Source: Dimorphilus gyrociliatus
Lineage: Eukaryota; Annelida; Polychaeta; Dinophilidae
NCBI GenBank assembly: GCA_904063045.1
Contig: CAJFCJ010000006.1
Location: forward strand, 3,550,408 to 3,614,407
Direction: 5' to 3'
DNA: 64,000 nt
A model generated the notes under the pieces. The model had not been told where the DNA came from. It saw only the letters and a program-made list of their open reading frames with translations, and searched no databases. Shown here one piece after another: positions 46,158 through 56,991 of this stretch. A program made the position numbers and the translations under genes. Positions within the stretch are counted from its first letter, which is position 1; each line of letters starts with the position of its first letter.

Positions 46158-48695
46158 ATGGAGTCCGTTTTTCGGAGTGCTGATATGACACTCTGTCAAC
46201 TTTATATGCCGAGTGAATCAGCTTATGAAATAACATCGCAATTGGGTGAATTAGGTATCGTAGAATTCGTCGACTTAAATAGCGATACAACTAGCTTTAA
46301 CAAATATTTCGTTAACGAAATAAAACGTTGTAATGAGCTAGAACGTCAATTGGCATTTTTTGAGAAGGAAATTAGAAAAGAAAACATATCTTACATCGAA
46401 TCAACTGACTATCCTGCACCTTTGCCAAGAGAGCTAATAGACTTCGAGGCAACATTCTCCAAGATTGAAACAGAATTGAACGAAATCAATACAAACTTGA
46501 CAGCCTTGAATAGAGATTGTGCAAAGCTATTTGAACTTAAAACTGTTCTTGTAAACGCCGACAAAATGTTTGATAATTCAGACTACCGAGGCTTTGATAG
46601 AACGCCTATTCTACCCGAAATGGAATTATCTGATTTTAGTCATCACGTTCAGAGTCAATTAGTCATAATTACCGGAACTCTAACAAGGGAGAAAATTTCT
46701 ACATTCTCCCGCCTTTTGTGGTATATGAGTAGGGGTAATATGTTTATTAGATATACAGATTTAGTTTATGAAAATGAACAATACGATGAACCGAAATCGT
46801 TATTTACACTATTCTTACAAGGTCCTCGATTAGAGAAGCTAGCAAAGAAAGTCTGCGAGGGCTTTAAAGCTGATTTATACCCATGTCCTGAAACTTTAGA
46901 GGAAAGGCTTGAAATGATGAGCTCCGTTGAATCGCGTTTGTCCGAAATGGACATAGTTATCACAAAATCAAAGGAACAACGTCATAGAGTATTAATTGCG
47001 ATAGGAGAAAATCTTTGTTCTTGGAAAATTAAATTAAGAAAGGTAAAATCAATATTCTTCCACATGAACATGTTCAAAATAGAGAGAAATTACATCGCCC
47101 ATTGCTGGGTGCCATCTGCTCTAATAGCCACAGTACAGGGTGTTCTGGAAAAAGCTGGTCAAAACGTTGGCTCGTCAACTCCTTCAATACTTCACAAATT
47201 ACCTACTGTCAATCCGCCAACTCACGTTCAGACAAACAAATTTACTGCTGCCTATCAGAAAGTGATAGATGCCTATGGAGTTGGCACTTATAAAGAGATT
47301 AACCCAATGCCTTATACGTTAATCACTTTCCCATTCTTGTTCGCTGTTATGTTTGGGGATGCTGGTCATGGTTTGATAATGTTCCTTTTTGCCTTTATTG
47401 TTGTTTTCTTCGAAAAGCGTCTTATGGAAGTTGGTAAAAATCAAGAAATTTGGCAAATATTCTTTTCTGGAAGATATATGATTTTAATGATGGGATTATT
47501 TTCAATCTATACTGGCTTTTTATATAACGACTACTTTTCAAAAAGTATTAATATTTTTGGGTCATCTTGGAGGGTTATTTATGATAATAAAACAATATTC
47601 GACAAGAATGGTCCCAGTATAAGGATGTTAGATCCGAATTCTACTTCATTTTTAGGCGAAGCTTATCCCGTTGGTATAGATCCAGTTTGGCAAATGTCAA
47701 AAAATAAGATAAGTTTCTCTAATTCTCTTAAAAAGAAAATGTCTGTGGTTCTGGGTGTTATTCACATGTTATTTGGGGTAGTTTTAAGTTTCTTTAATTA
47801 TAAACACAAAAAGAGATATTTGGATATATTTTGTGTATTTATACCGGAAATAATATTTATGGTTTCAATGTTTGGCTATCTTGTTATGATAATATTTGTA
47901 AAATGGGTAAAATTTGGACCAACAGATCCGAATTGTGCTCCGAGCTTGTTGATTGGTTTAATTAATATGTTTATGATGAAATATCCTAAAGTTGGTGATC
48001 ACACTGTTGATTGTAGTTTATGGTCTTGGTATAAAGGCCAACAAGCTCTTCAGACACTTTTAGTTGTTTTGATTGTTATTTGTATACCTTGGATGTTATT
48101 GACCAAACCTTTTATTTTATACTATAGGAACAGAGCTAATACTAATGTTAATAATAATCAAATTGTCAGAAAACCATCAAAACGAGAAGATAAAAATAGA
48201 TTAATCGACGATGTAGAAAATCCAGCTGAAGTTGACGTTCAAATTTTAGACTCACATTCACTATCTTCGGATGTGCCCTTGGAAGAATTTGAACAGCAAG
48301 ACATACCTAAAGAGGAATTCGAAATGGGAGACGTCCTTATTCGGCAAGCTATACACACTATTGAATATTGTCTGGGATGCGTCTCAAATACCGCCAGCTA
48401 TCTTCGTCTTTGGGCTTTATCATTAGCTCATGCCCAATTATCAGAAGTCTTATGGAGTATGGTGCTAAAAATAGGCTTTTCTTGGTCTAGTTATGCGGCT
48501 GTTTTTATACTAGTCCCCATATTTGCTGCTTGGGCCATGCTCACCCTAGGTATTCTAATCCTAATGGAAGGGTTATCTGCTTTCTTGCACGCATTGAGAT
48601 TGCACTGGATAGAATTTCAGACTAAATTTTACAAAGGCGAAGGATGGAAATTTGAACCCTTTTCTTTCAAACAAACCAATAGAGAAGGCTATTAG
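46158..48695 (+). CDS. ATP6V0A: V-type proton ATPase subunit a (V0)
   Basis: A single exon of 845 aa starting MESVFRSADMTLCQL, the typical family start; an upstream in-frame ATG at 46077 adds 27 unlike residues. Subunit a provides the proton half-channels of the V0 ring. The cytosolic N-terminal half has the FVDLN, RCNELERQL and coiled-coil segments. The membrane half starts at NPMPYTLITFPFLFAVMFGDAGHG, followed by GLFSIYTGFLYNDYFS and the TASYLRLWALSLAHAQLSEVLW helix with the essential arginine at about residue 750. The C-terminus HWIEFQTKFYKGEGWKFEPF is canonical. The animal paralogue number (a1-a4) cannot be assigned. The lack of introns over 2.5 kb is notable. Confidence 0.95.
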   Translation: MESVFRSADMTLCQLYMPSESAYEITSQLGELGIVEFVDLNSDTTSFNKYFVNEIKRCNELERQLAFFEKEIRKENISYIESTDYPAPLPRELIDFEATFSKIETELNEINTNLTALNRDCAKLFELKTVLVNADKMFDNSDYRGFDRTPILPEMELSDFSHHVQSQLVIITGTLTREKISTFSRLLWYMSRGNMFIRYTDLVYENEQYDEPKSLFTLFLQGPRLEKLAKKVCEGFKADLYPCPETLEERLEMMSSVESRLSEMDIVITKSKEQRHRVLIAIGENLCSWKIKLRKVKSIFFHMNMFKIERNYIAHCWVPSALIATVQGVLEKAGQNVGSSTPSILHKLPTVNPPTHVQTNKFTAAYQKVIDAYGVGTYKEINPMPYTLITFPFLFAVMFGDAGHGLIMFLFAFIVVFFEKRLMEVGKNQEIWQIFFSGRYMILMMGLFSIYTGFLYNDYFSKSINIFGSSWRVIYDNKTIFDKNGPSIRMLDPNSTSFLGEAYPVGIDPVWQMSKNKISFSNSLKKKMSVVLGVIHMLFGVVLSFFNYKHKKRYLDIFCVFIPEIIFMVSMFGYLVMIIFVKWVKFGPTDPNCAPSLLIGLINMFMMKYPKVGDHTVDCSLWSWYKGQQALQTLLVVLIVICIPWMLLTKPFILYYRNRANTNVNNNQIVRKPSKREDKNRLIDDVENPAEVDVQILDSHSLSSDVPLEEFEQQDIPKEEFEMGDVLIRQAIHTIEYCLGCVSNTASYLRLWALSLAHAQLSEVLWSMVLKIGFSWSSYAAVFILVPIFAAWAMLTLGILILMEGLSAFLHALRLHWIEFQTKFYKGEGWKFEPFSFKQTNREGY

Positions 48696-48948
48696 AAAGA
48701 ATATTCTAATAAAAAACAATTACACAATCATCTATCAATACAATGTAATTATTTTTTTTCTGGTAATAAGTTATCACATCAACTACTCTTATTGTCTGCT
48801 CTTTGTTTATAATTATGACGTGTCAGAGTAGTATATTTTATGTAAAAACTACAAAATAATCTGCATGGAGTGGATAGGCTGAAAATTTCAAAAAAATAAA
48901 CAAAATATATACAAGTCTGTATGCAGTATAGTAACTATTAATATTAAA

Positions 48949-49527
48949 TTAATAATTGCTAAGACAAACTTTTCCAGCTAATAGTTCAGATATCACAGTT
49001 ATCCATTGAGCGAATATAAAAATGATATATGATATTCCTGCAGAATAATTCTTTGGTAATTGATACGCTCTTCCACCTATTAGTTCCATATCGAAACCAA
49101 GGGGAAAAACAACTGCAGCTATGCTAAAGCAAACAGTAGCACTAAATCCAAACCAGCGCGCCGTGTTTATTACTTCGTACTTAAAGCATGAAGCTATTAT
49201 TAACCCTATCGTAAGTGTTATGAGAATAATTCCAAAGATAATTGCTAATAAGGCAACAGCCCAGGCCTGACACAATAATGAATGGAGAAAGCATTGCTCT
49301 TCGTAATTCATTGTATTTCGAATGCAAATGTAAAAGAAACCTATTCTAGTTTCACCTGTAAAGAGTTTTGTTTATTCATTTCTCTTGGATAGAATAATTA
49401 TACATTTTAATAAACTCTTACCTTCGCTCGAATGCATTTTGATCCAATTAGGAATAAGTATACTCGTGATTGCAAAAGTATCTGCAAGAAGAAAGACAAC
49501 TCCTGAAAGAACGGCTAAATGTTTCAT
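48949..49527 (-). CDS. MOSMO: MOSMO, modulator of Smoothened (four-TM protein)
   Basis: Two exons: 49527-49422 and 49355-48949, with a 66-nt intron, GTAAGA...TTTACAG, phase 1, giving 170 aa (human 167). Four claudin-like hydrophobic helices are present. Family motifs are LSGVVFLLADTFAI, IPNWI, ARWFGFSA, VFPLGF, GG.AYQLP and the LLAGKVCL end. MOSMO (ATTHOG) works with MEGF8 and MGRN1 to clear Smoothened from the cell surface and cilium, attenuating Hedgehog signalling in vertebrates. The start is MKHLAVLSG; an in-frame upstream Met (49572) adds 15 polar residues not found in the family. It is head-to-head with Chibby. Confidence 0.9.
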
Positions 49528-50092
49528 CTCACAGCCGTCATAATCAACTTCGCAACCAATTTTAGGGTGCAATAGCTTATTTCCACAAATTTCGTTCCTT
49601 CCTAATTTTTTTAGAGAATAGATGGCGCCATGAATCGTTCTATTAAGATCATTTTTTCGTATAAAATTTTTGTGACAAACAAGGTCCTTGGCGCCCTTAT
49701 AAATACCCTTCTATATCGAAACTTGGAACGTGATATAATAGCTTTGCCATTTCGTTTTATCTATTTGTTCTCTGATTTTCCACTAGGAAATGGAATATTC
49801 CTTGGTAAACTTCCGGGATCCCATAGAACAAACGGAACGTATTTAACGGAAAAGATAAAGGTAACAATGTCCAAACACAATAAATATTCTAAAAGAAAGT
49901 AGAAATATGCTACTATCCAACTTATTAACTTTGATTTTTCTTCCTTTCTGTATTTATCATTTTCTGTAAGAAAAACAAACATCTGTTTGGATTATACTCT
50001 GTATTTATCAGAGAGATATATGTAATCAAGCCCATAAAGATAATACGTTATAGGTGTAACTTTTACCTTTTCGAAAGCTAACATGATAGAAC
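49528..50092. promoter_or_regulatory. Shared upstream region of MOSMO and Chibby
   Basis: 565 bp between divergent start codons. It contains AGATGGCGCCAT at 49620-49631 (palindromic ATGGCGCCAT; CTCF/YY1-like) and one TGACAAAC at 49673-49680. Both start codons are read off this interval, so shared regulation is plausible but inferred. Confidence 0.45.
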
Positions 50093-50588
50093 ATGCCTTT
50101 TTTTTGGAATAAATTTTCAGTGAAAGAAGCTCAAAGGAGGAAATGTCTTTCTCTATCAAATCTAAACTTAGATTCTCTCGAAAAGGCCGACAGCCAGGCA
50201 GAACCAATACAAATAATATTAGATAGTCACAATCTCGAGTTTGCTGATGGAAAATGGATACCAGGTTTGCTCTATCATTAGTCATTAATCGTTTAATTTC
50301 ATGTTTCCTTTCTCTGCACGTAGCCGAGAGGAAGATAAAATCAAATAAGAAAGATCTACAAGAGGATGAAAGGAAGAATAACTTATTGAAAGCCCGCAAT
50401 CAATTATTAAAGCGAAAGGTGGAAATGATGATTGAACTGGTAATATTATTATAATTTATAAAAAAATAATCGTGATTTTCTATTTATATCGATAATCTTA
50501 GCTGACCGAAATCGAAGTTGATCGAAGTTTATTAGAAAGTGAAAATGCAAATCTGAAGAGAAGAATTGATAAGAAAAGAGGAAGATGA
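50093..50588 (+). CDS. CBY1: Chibby (beta-catenin antagonist, basal-body protein)
   Basis: Three exons: 50093-50264, 50324-50439 and 50502-50588, with introns of 59 and 62 nt, giving 124 aa (human 126). The start MPFFWNKFS matches the invariant MPFFG..FS of Chibby. SLSNLNLDSLEKAD, LEFADGKWIP and a C-terminal leucine-rich coiled coil (ARNQLLKRKVEMMIELLTEI) complete the family pattern, ending in a basic tail. Chibby sits at the distal appendages of the mother centriole, promotes ciliary-vesicle docking, and in vertebrates exports beta-catenin from the nucleus. It converges on ANKEF1, whose stop codon is 167 bp away. Confidence 0.95.
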
Positions 50589-50755
50589 TGAATAACTTTT
50601 CGAAAAATCTGTCCAAATTAACTTTTCTATCGAAAGCGATTTCAATACATAGAAAATAAAAAAAAACAAACAACAAACTAGTTTTAATGATTTCAATTGT
50701 TTCGTTTATTATGCGGGTTATAAAAATTGGCAACCTGGGATTTGAGGCACAATTA

Positions 50756-53644
50756 TTATTCGACTTCGATACTTTGTATTTTTTCATGGACATTCTGTTG
50801 AAAAGGCATACGAAAATCTTCAAAGTCCACTCTCCAACTAAATCGTTCTCTTCTAACGACCCGAGCGGCAATTAATTCTTCAGAGGTTGGTAATTTTGTC
50901 CATACTGATTTTGGTACGTAAGAAATATCTTCTTTCTCTTCCAGTCCGCCTGCTAATGCGGAAGCTGCTCTTAAGATTGAGCCTTTTCTATGCGAGTGTA
51001 AAGCTTCAAGTATAGGACTCTCTTTTCCAGTTTCACCGCCGGTCGCCACCTAAAATTAATCCATTTAGAAGCTGCATAATATTGTTCAACAAATGCTGGC
51101 ATACTAACTAAAAACTACAAGAAAGTATGCAAGCATTTGTCAGGGAATGAATGATACTAATGTGCAAAAGATAGAGCAATCATTATGTTATTATAATCAA
51201 AAAGGAGAAAATATGACAAACACTTGCATACTTCAGAGTTTCGTGTCATCGTTTAAGCCTGTGAAACATATACATGCGCTAAGTAAAATTTTGTAGAGAA
51301 ATACCTTAGAACAATGCTTTATTTATTTAAATTAAATTTTAGTAATCAAACTCAAATTGGTATTAATATTTTATGGAAAAGTTACCTTGCCAGCCTGGCC
51401 AGCGTTAGACGCCGGTCTCTTTGCAGGAGCAGACTTTTTACCACCTTTCTTCTTATTATCCTTTGGTTTTGGGACGCTATCGTATTTCTCTTTGACAATA
51501 TCATAGACTCTCATATCGCCGAACGATGCAGCAATATCACACACATTGTCGTCTTTTTAATATAAATGGAAAGATAATTGATTTCATAATAATTGGATGA
51601 TTATTAATATCTTACCGTGCTTTGTGACATTCAACATTTTCGCTCCTCTGTCGATTAGGAATTGAACCAACCCTGGTCTACAGCTTTCGATTGCTCTCAT
51701 TATTGGTGTAGCACCACAGAGACTGGTAGATTCCAAATTTGCCCCATTGTCCAAGAGAAATTCAACGAGATCCTTCTTTCCTGAGTGGCAGGCAAAGTGT
51801 AATGGTGTCCACTTAAAATTGTCAAAAGCATTGACATTAGCTCCTTTCTCTATTAACCATCGAGCCATATCTAAATCCCCGTTTTGACAGGCCACCATTA
51901 AGGGAGTTTTGTAGTATTTATCAGTAATATCGACTGGAACACCTTTACTTAAAGCATCTTGAACAGTATCATAATGCCTATGAACAGTTGCCTGAATAAT
52001 ATTCATATGAGCTTTATCAGGTTTATGCAGATACCAAGCAGAATCGTCTTGAAGTGGATGTTTAGGAGGACGATCTCGATCAAATCGACCTACATCTGTA
52101 TGGACTAAGTGCTCCTCTACAAAAACTTCTGGGGGCCCTCCACCCAGCGTTCTTGGTCCCTCAGTTTGAGTGCATATTGGTAATGGAATCTTTGTTTTCC
52201 CCTTTTTCCCTTTTCCTTTACCTTTCTTCTTCTTTTTCTTCGGCTCAAAGGCGGACATAAGATATTGTTTGTTGACGTACTTTTTGCCTGTTAAGAATAA
52301 ATTAAAATCTACTCTGCCTTCTTTATCATGACTTTGGAGTATTTTTTTCATATCCGCTTCCAAGGGCATTGGAGCACCAATATTCTCAAGACCATCAACA
52401 AAATCTTCCTTAGCAACTGTTCCATGCCCATCAACATCTAGCCTATTATACAGATCGGTCAGTTGTTCAGTTCTTTCAACGCAGAAATCGTATAAAGCTA
52501 ATATCCACGGATCATTATTTTTTCCTGTTTTACCAAAGATCTTTTCCCCTTTTCTTACTTCTTTAATAGCCTCTTTATGACCTTCCTCTTTAGCTATAAT
52601 TCTAGCTGTATTCCCTTCGTTATTTTTGGGCTTTGGGTTGCATCCTCTCTGAGCCAAATATTTACAACACGGTCCACTTCCTTTAAGAGCAGCTAAATGC
52701 ATAGGTGAATTTCCTCGATCATCATATACGTCAAAATGCGCTCCGTAAGCATGAAGTGTAACCAAACATTGAAAGAAGCCTCCCCTAGCAGCTTCGTGGG
52801 CGGCTGTTACTTTTAGCTTTAACATCTGAACGTCAACTTCTCCACCTCTCTCTAAAATAGCTCTAACTACCCTCTGACTACCACTTTTGCTTGCTGCCAT
52901 TAAAGCTGTCCTATTCGATTTCTAAAAGAGATGTTTTTGTATAAAATATTAATTAGAACTTATATCTATAGTTAACCTCATTTTTACTATTGGCATCAGA
53001 ACCGCTTTGGAGCATTTTAATGCAAATTTCTTCATTCTCCGATGCTGTTTCACAAGCATGAACAAACACATGATTGCCATTTTTATCTACGTTATTGGTT
53101 TCAGCAGCAAACTTCAAAGCTAATTCAGCGCATGTTTCGTGTCTTTGAGTCGAGTTAATACAGTACCAAAGGATTCCTTTTCCTTCTAAATCTTTAAAAG
53201 TCATGTCGGCAGCTATTGCAAAATGCTCATCATCATCATCATCTCCTTTCCTCTTCTTTTTCTCAGGAGCATCGCCTCCTGGTTTCAATAGTCTCTCTAA
53301 GCATTGAACGTGTCCGTATTCTGCCGCTCTCATAGCAGGAGTTCTCCCCTAAGTTGAAACATAGATAAACAATCTTTCAGTTTGAAACTGGTGATAGAAC
53401 TTACTTGAAAATCAACAACATCTGGATGAGCTCCTAATTCTAATAGGTAGCTTATTAGATTATCTTTATTAGCTACTGCTGCTGTCGATAGAGCTGTGTC
53501 TCCAGCATTTGGTTCATTATAGTTGATTAAATGGGGAACACCATTGGCACACAGTTTACCAATTTGTTCTTTATCGCCATCTCTGACGCACTGGAGTAAT
53601 TTTGTTACCTGCATTACCTGCAGGCGAGTTTGAGCCACTGGCAT
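50756..53644 (-). CDS. ANKEF1: Ankyrin repeat and EF-hand domain protein 1
   Basis: Five exons: 53644-53405, 53348-52977, 52921-51616, 51552-51386 and 51049-50756. Phases are consistent, giving 792 aa (human 776). There are two ankyrin blocks, residues about 40-330 and 540-640 (TPLMVACQNGDLDMARWLIE, TPLHFACHSGKKDLVEFLLD). An EF-hand region (LYNRLDVDGHGTVAKEDFVDGL) lies between them. A long Lys/Gly stretch follows the EF-hand. The C-terminal end (WTKLPTSEELIAARVVRRERF, FRMPFQQN) matches the ANKEF1 tail. The last intron is 336 nt, the others 55-63 nt. ANKEF1 is enriched in ciliated tissues and testis in vertebrates; its molecular role is poorly defined, and a flagellar/ciliary calcium-linked scaffold is inferred. 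Confidence 0.92.
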
Positions 53645-54202
53645 TATTGTTTCTTTCCTACTTTCTTCTTTTCACTTTTTTTTAATTGTTGTTTTTAGAT
53701 ATTCCGTCACATGTCCGTCTGAGAGTGTTGTTGACAGTTACCTTGACGACGGCGCCATAATAACTTTGTCGACCGGTGGACGATATTATAGGCCTAATAG
53801 TCTGTTAAGTTTTATACAAACAATAATTGTATTTTCAAAAGAATTTAACGTTGTGAAAAAAAAATAGATTTTAAGTTTACTGGTATTAAATTATTCAAAA
53901 TAACAATTATCGTAAAGGAAAAGCCTTTACTTATAATTAAAATCGATTTGTTTTCTTGCAAAACCAATTATCAGACAGATAGTATCTTCGATTAGTGGAA
54001 AAACATCTCAGGTCAATATTTTTTTCATATTGACGGTATACTTTAAATTATCGTAATTTCTTTGTCAAATCTTATATAGTATGTTGTGCAATTCGTTAGG
54101 TTTATTATTTTTAAAGCACATATTGTTTCGCATATAAAATAGCGTTTGGTGAGTAGGACATCAAACTTTAAGATATACATATTGCCCACCCCTATCATCG
54201 GG
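53645..54202. other. ANKEF1 upstream region
   Basis: About 560 bp between ANKEF1 and the tRNA gene. A GGCGCCAT motif at about 53750-53757 (ATGGCGCC on the ANKEF1 sense strand) lies about 110 bp before the start codon. No exon seen. Confidence 0.4.
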
Positions 54203-54286
54203 GTCAGGATGGCCGAGCGGTCTAAGGCGCTGCGTTCAGGTCGCAGTCCACTTCTGTGGGCGTGGGTTCGAATCCCACTTCTGACA
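54203..54286 (+). tRNA. tRNA-Leu (anticodon CAG)
   Basis: 84 nt with a complete cloverleaf. The acceptor stem GTCAGGA pairs with TTCTGAC plus discriminator A. The anticodon stem-loop is CTGCG-TTCAGGT-CGCAG with anticodon CAG. There is a long variable arm (class II) and a T arm GTGGG-TTCGAAT-CCCAC. The internal A and B boxes are intact. A run of nine T's begins four bases after the gene and serves as a Pol III terminator. No intron and no encoded CCA. Confidence 0.98.
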
Positions 54287-54289
54287 CAT

Positions 54290-54298
54290 TTTTTTTTC
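54290..54298 (+). terminator. Pol III oligo-T terminator of tRNA-Leu
   Basis: Nine consecutive T's directly downstream of the tRNA 3' end. Confidence 0.9.
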
Positions 54299-54535
54299 TT
54301 TCCTTCCAATAGAAAATAAATTGCTTAATGTTACACAATATACTGTACAGCATATTGTCTATTAACAAAAATATTGGAAATATTCCTTTTAAAAATCGAT
54401 CGGAACCAGATGGCGTTAGTAAATCAAAATTTTGCTTATATTGTGCAAAAATATTCAAGTAATAAATTTATACTTAGTACTTTATTACATATACTTTGCT
54501 TATTAGCTTTATATAATTTACAACATGCATAATAT

Positions 54536-56426
54536 TTATTCCATGTTAACATCGTTACTTTGACCGCCATCATCTCCCAAGTGCATATCTTCAAGCATTT
54601 CGTCCAAGAAAATCTTAGGCGTATCATCATCGTCGGAAGCCTCATTTTCATTGTACTTAGCACGATCTAGTTTATTAAAGAACATAATATAGTATAACTT
54701 TACAATAAAGATTAGCAATTGAAGAAACAGATACTTACCAACATATATATTAACATTCTGTCGAATATCTTTATCGTCTTCAAGATCATCCAAGAAATCT
54801 CTATATTCTCTATTATCTTGTGGATCTTCAATATGCTTTAGCATCCAGTTACGTTTTCTTATACGATTTGGATAAATTTTCTTTATCAAAACAACGTCAG
54901 GTATTTTTTCATCTTTAATGGCATCTAGATTGCGATCATTCATATTGGCAGTTTTCATCTCAAATCTGCGTAAGGATATCGTTTAAGAAAACATTTTTTG
55001 TGTATTCTATCAAATAACATACCCAAGAACAGAGTCACCGCAATGAATAAGATGTCCAAGGTGGGTTCTGCAGAAAAGCTGTTCGCTTACACCAACTTCA
55101 TTTGTTCTTGCCAACCATGCTTCAGCCAATACGTGCTATTATTATATTTTAATTAGTTTAATAATATAATCCAATAAGTTTAAAATAAAAGATATCTTAC
55201 TCTCTGAGAAATAAATCCTCTTCCCGATACATGCGGTTTGGAATTTTCCGTTATTTGCTCTGTCTAAAAAACAAAAAGAGGTAAACATAAGACTAAGACA
55301 CGTTACAATTAGTCAGTTCGACAACTCAATTACTTACTTCCATAACCATAAATTCTTGTAATTGGTTTGCAGATGCAATCGCATTGAATGGATATCTATA
55401 AATATTGTAAGCGTCTTAATTTTATGAAATAAATATATGAACCAATTACTAAATTACCTCCAAAATGTAGTTGCGTTGATATCGGCTATTTGGAGACTAT
55501 TTGGATCAATGAAATGAACGGTATTTGTAACTTTATAACAAATAGCAACCTGGCCAAAATTGCCCATCATTTGAGCTAATTTTTTTGGGAGAATACAAAT
55601 ATCGTCTTTACATATTGGTACTAAATCAACGCAATATGTGGTTTTATAATTATAAGAGTTGTTATGTATATCGTGAGAAACGAGTTCTTGACTTTCTTTC
55701 CATTTACATGGCAACATTATCTGAAGAAAATCAACTAGTTTCTTAGCATCCTGTTTTTGAGCGTAGAAAAAATCTATCCCTTCGTTTAGAGGTTTAATTC
55801 CAGTAGTATTGGCATGGGCTTTATGTTTCAAAATAAGCTGTTCTAAGTAATATATTGTCCTCTTGTGTTTTGTTTTTTGCCTCACTTGAACAACAGCACG
55901 CCAAAAATCTTTTGCTTCAACTCGATGGCAGTCATCACACATTTGGTTATGAACAATAAATTCAACGATAAAGGTTTGTTGCAGAACAGCACCTGCAAGA
56001 ACCTCTTTCTGAATAGAAATTTTCATTTTAATCCTCTTTGAATGGGGTTCCGTCCATATAAATCCAGCGTCTACTAGTCTAACATCTTTCGTTACGCTCT
56101 TTATTCTCTTCAAGCAGACAGCTAACAATTCTCTAGACTCAAGGGTGGCTGTTACCCAGGTTCCAGGAGGCTGCAAATAGCGTTCACAGTTTCGGCAAAA
56201 TTGTAGAGAAACTTGTTTGGGAATGCCTTCTGTGATATCGATTTGAGTTCTCAGACAGGCAACGCACATATTAGCTGGATTCGGTTCAATTTGTGTTCCA
56301 CACAAACAACATAATCTATATCGATAAGAACATTTTTAATTTCAGTTTATTTTATGTAACGTTTTACTAATTAATATCAAAATCTTACATTCTCGCTGTA
56401 CTTTCTGCATTTGACTCGGTCTCCAT
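54536..56426 (-). CDS. NMD3: NMD3, 60S ribosome export adaptor
   Basis: Seven exons: 56426-56389, 56315-55458, 55395-55338, 55263-55201, 55135-55023, 54965-54739 and 54666-54536. Phases are consistent, giving 495 aa (human 503). NMD3 binds the 60S joining face and recruits CRM1/XPO1 for nuclear export. The N-terminal zinc-binding cysteines (LCCLCG, CVACL, FCRNC, CDDCH) are intact. Other family segments are PPGTWV.A.LESRELLA, VDAGFIWTEPHSKR, EAKDFWRAVVQVRQKT, YYLEQLILK, PICKDD, FIDPNSLQ and FCRTHLGHLI. The C-terminus has a basic stretch (NRIRKRNWMLK) and a leucine-rich export signal (FLDEMLEDMHLGD). It is divergent from the tectonic gene, 565 bp away. Confidence 0.96.
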
Positions 56427-56991
56427 CTTTAACAATATCAAATCTGATAAACTGCGGATATATGTATTTCACGTGGTCACGAAAATAATAGTTACCTCCG
56501 CAGAAATTGTGACGTCAGTAATGCTGAAAACTGGTAAAAGATTTTTTCTTTTTAGTAAGAGGACGAGTCGCCATGACAACTGAGACATACAATTTATTAT
56601 TATGATATTTAACATATAAGTAAATAGTTTTAATTAGTCTAAGATTGTCGAAGAGCAAATATTTCAATTTTATAATTAAAACCTAAGTATGTAGTAAAAA
56701 TAAGCAATACGCTGTTACAAAGAAAACTATGAATTCGTAAGTCAAATTGAAATTACAAGAATCAAAACTAGTAATTTTGTCAAAAAAATGCTTATAGTAG
56801 GTTCATTTGGAGCAAAATTCACTCATAAATTAGAAAAGTTTAAAATAGAAATTGAAAAAGAATAGACAGGATACCTGTTCAAATCATTAATCGAACATAT
56901 TTCACGCTACAGGAAGCCAGTCGTGTTTCGAAAATTTCTGATGAATTCTGCTCGAAATTAGGAATGCATCAAGCTTTTTGTGTATGAACAA
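56427..56991. promoter_or_regulatory. Shared upstream region of NMD3 and tectonic
   Basis: 565 bp between divergent start codons. A short, less AT-rich patch near 56.46-56.58 kb (with TGACGTCA-like GTGACGTCAG, a CRE palindrome, at about 56510) is the best core-promoter candidate for NMD3. Function inferred from position. Confidence 0.45.

Noticed and set aside
49992-50399. Minus-strand 135-codon frame antisense to Chibby
   Set aside because: It overlaps the Chibby exons and introns; the plus-strand frame has the MPFF start and conserved coiled coil, while the minus-strand frame is low-complexity.
50449-50871. Minus-strand 140-codon frame between ANKEF1 and Chibby
   Set aside because: It overlaps the ANKEF1 last exon in another frame and the Chibby 3' end; composition is phenylalanine-rich AT translation.
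54203-54286. Possible CRISPR or mobile-element attachment site at the tRNA
   Set aside because: This is an animal genome; the tRNA is intact with no flanking direct repeats, and no repeat-spacer array exists anywhere in the window.
54043-54458. Minus-strand frames around 54.0-54.4 kb
   Set aside because: They run antisense across the tRNA-Leu gene and have no protein-like features.
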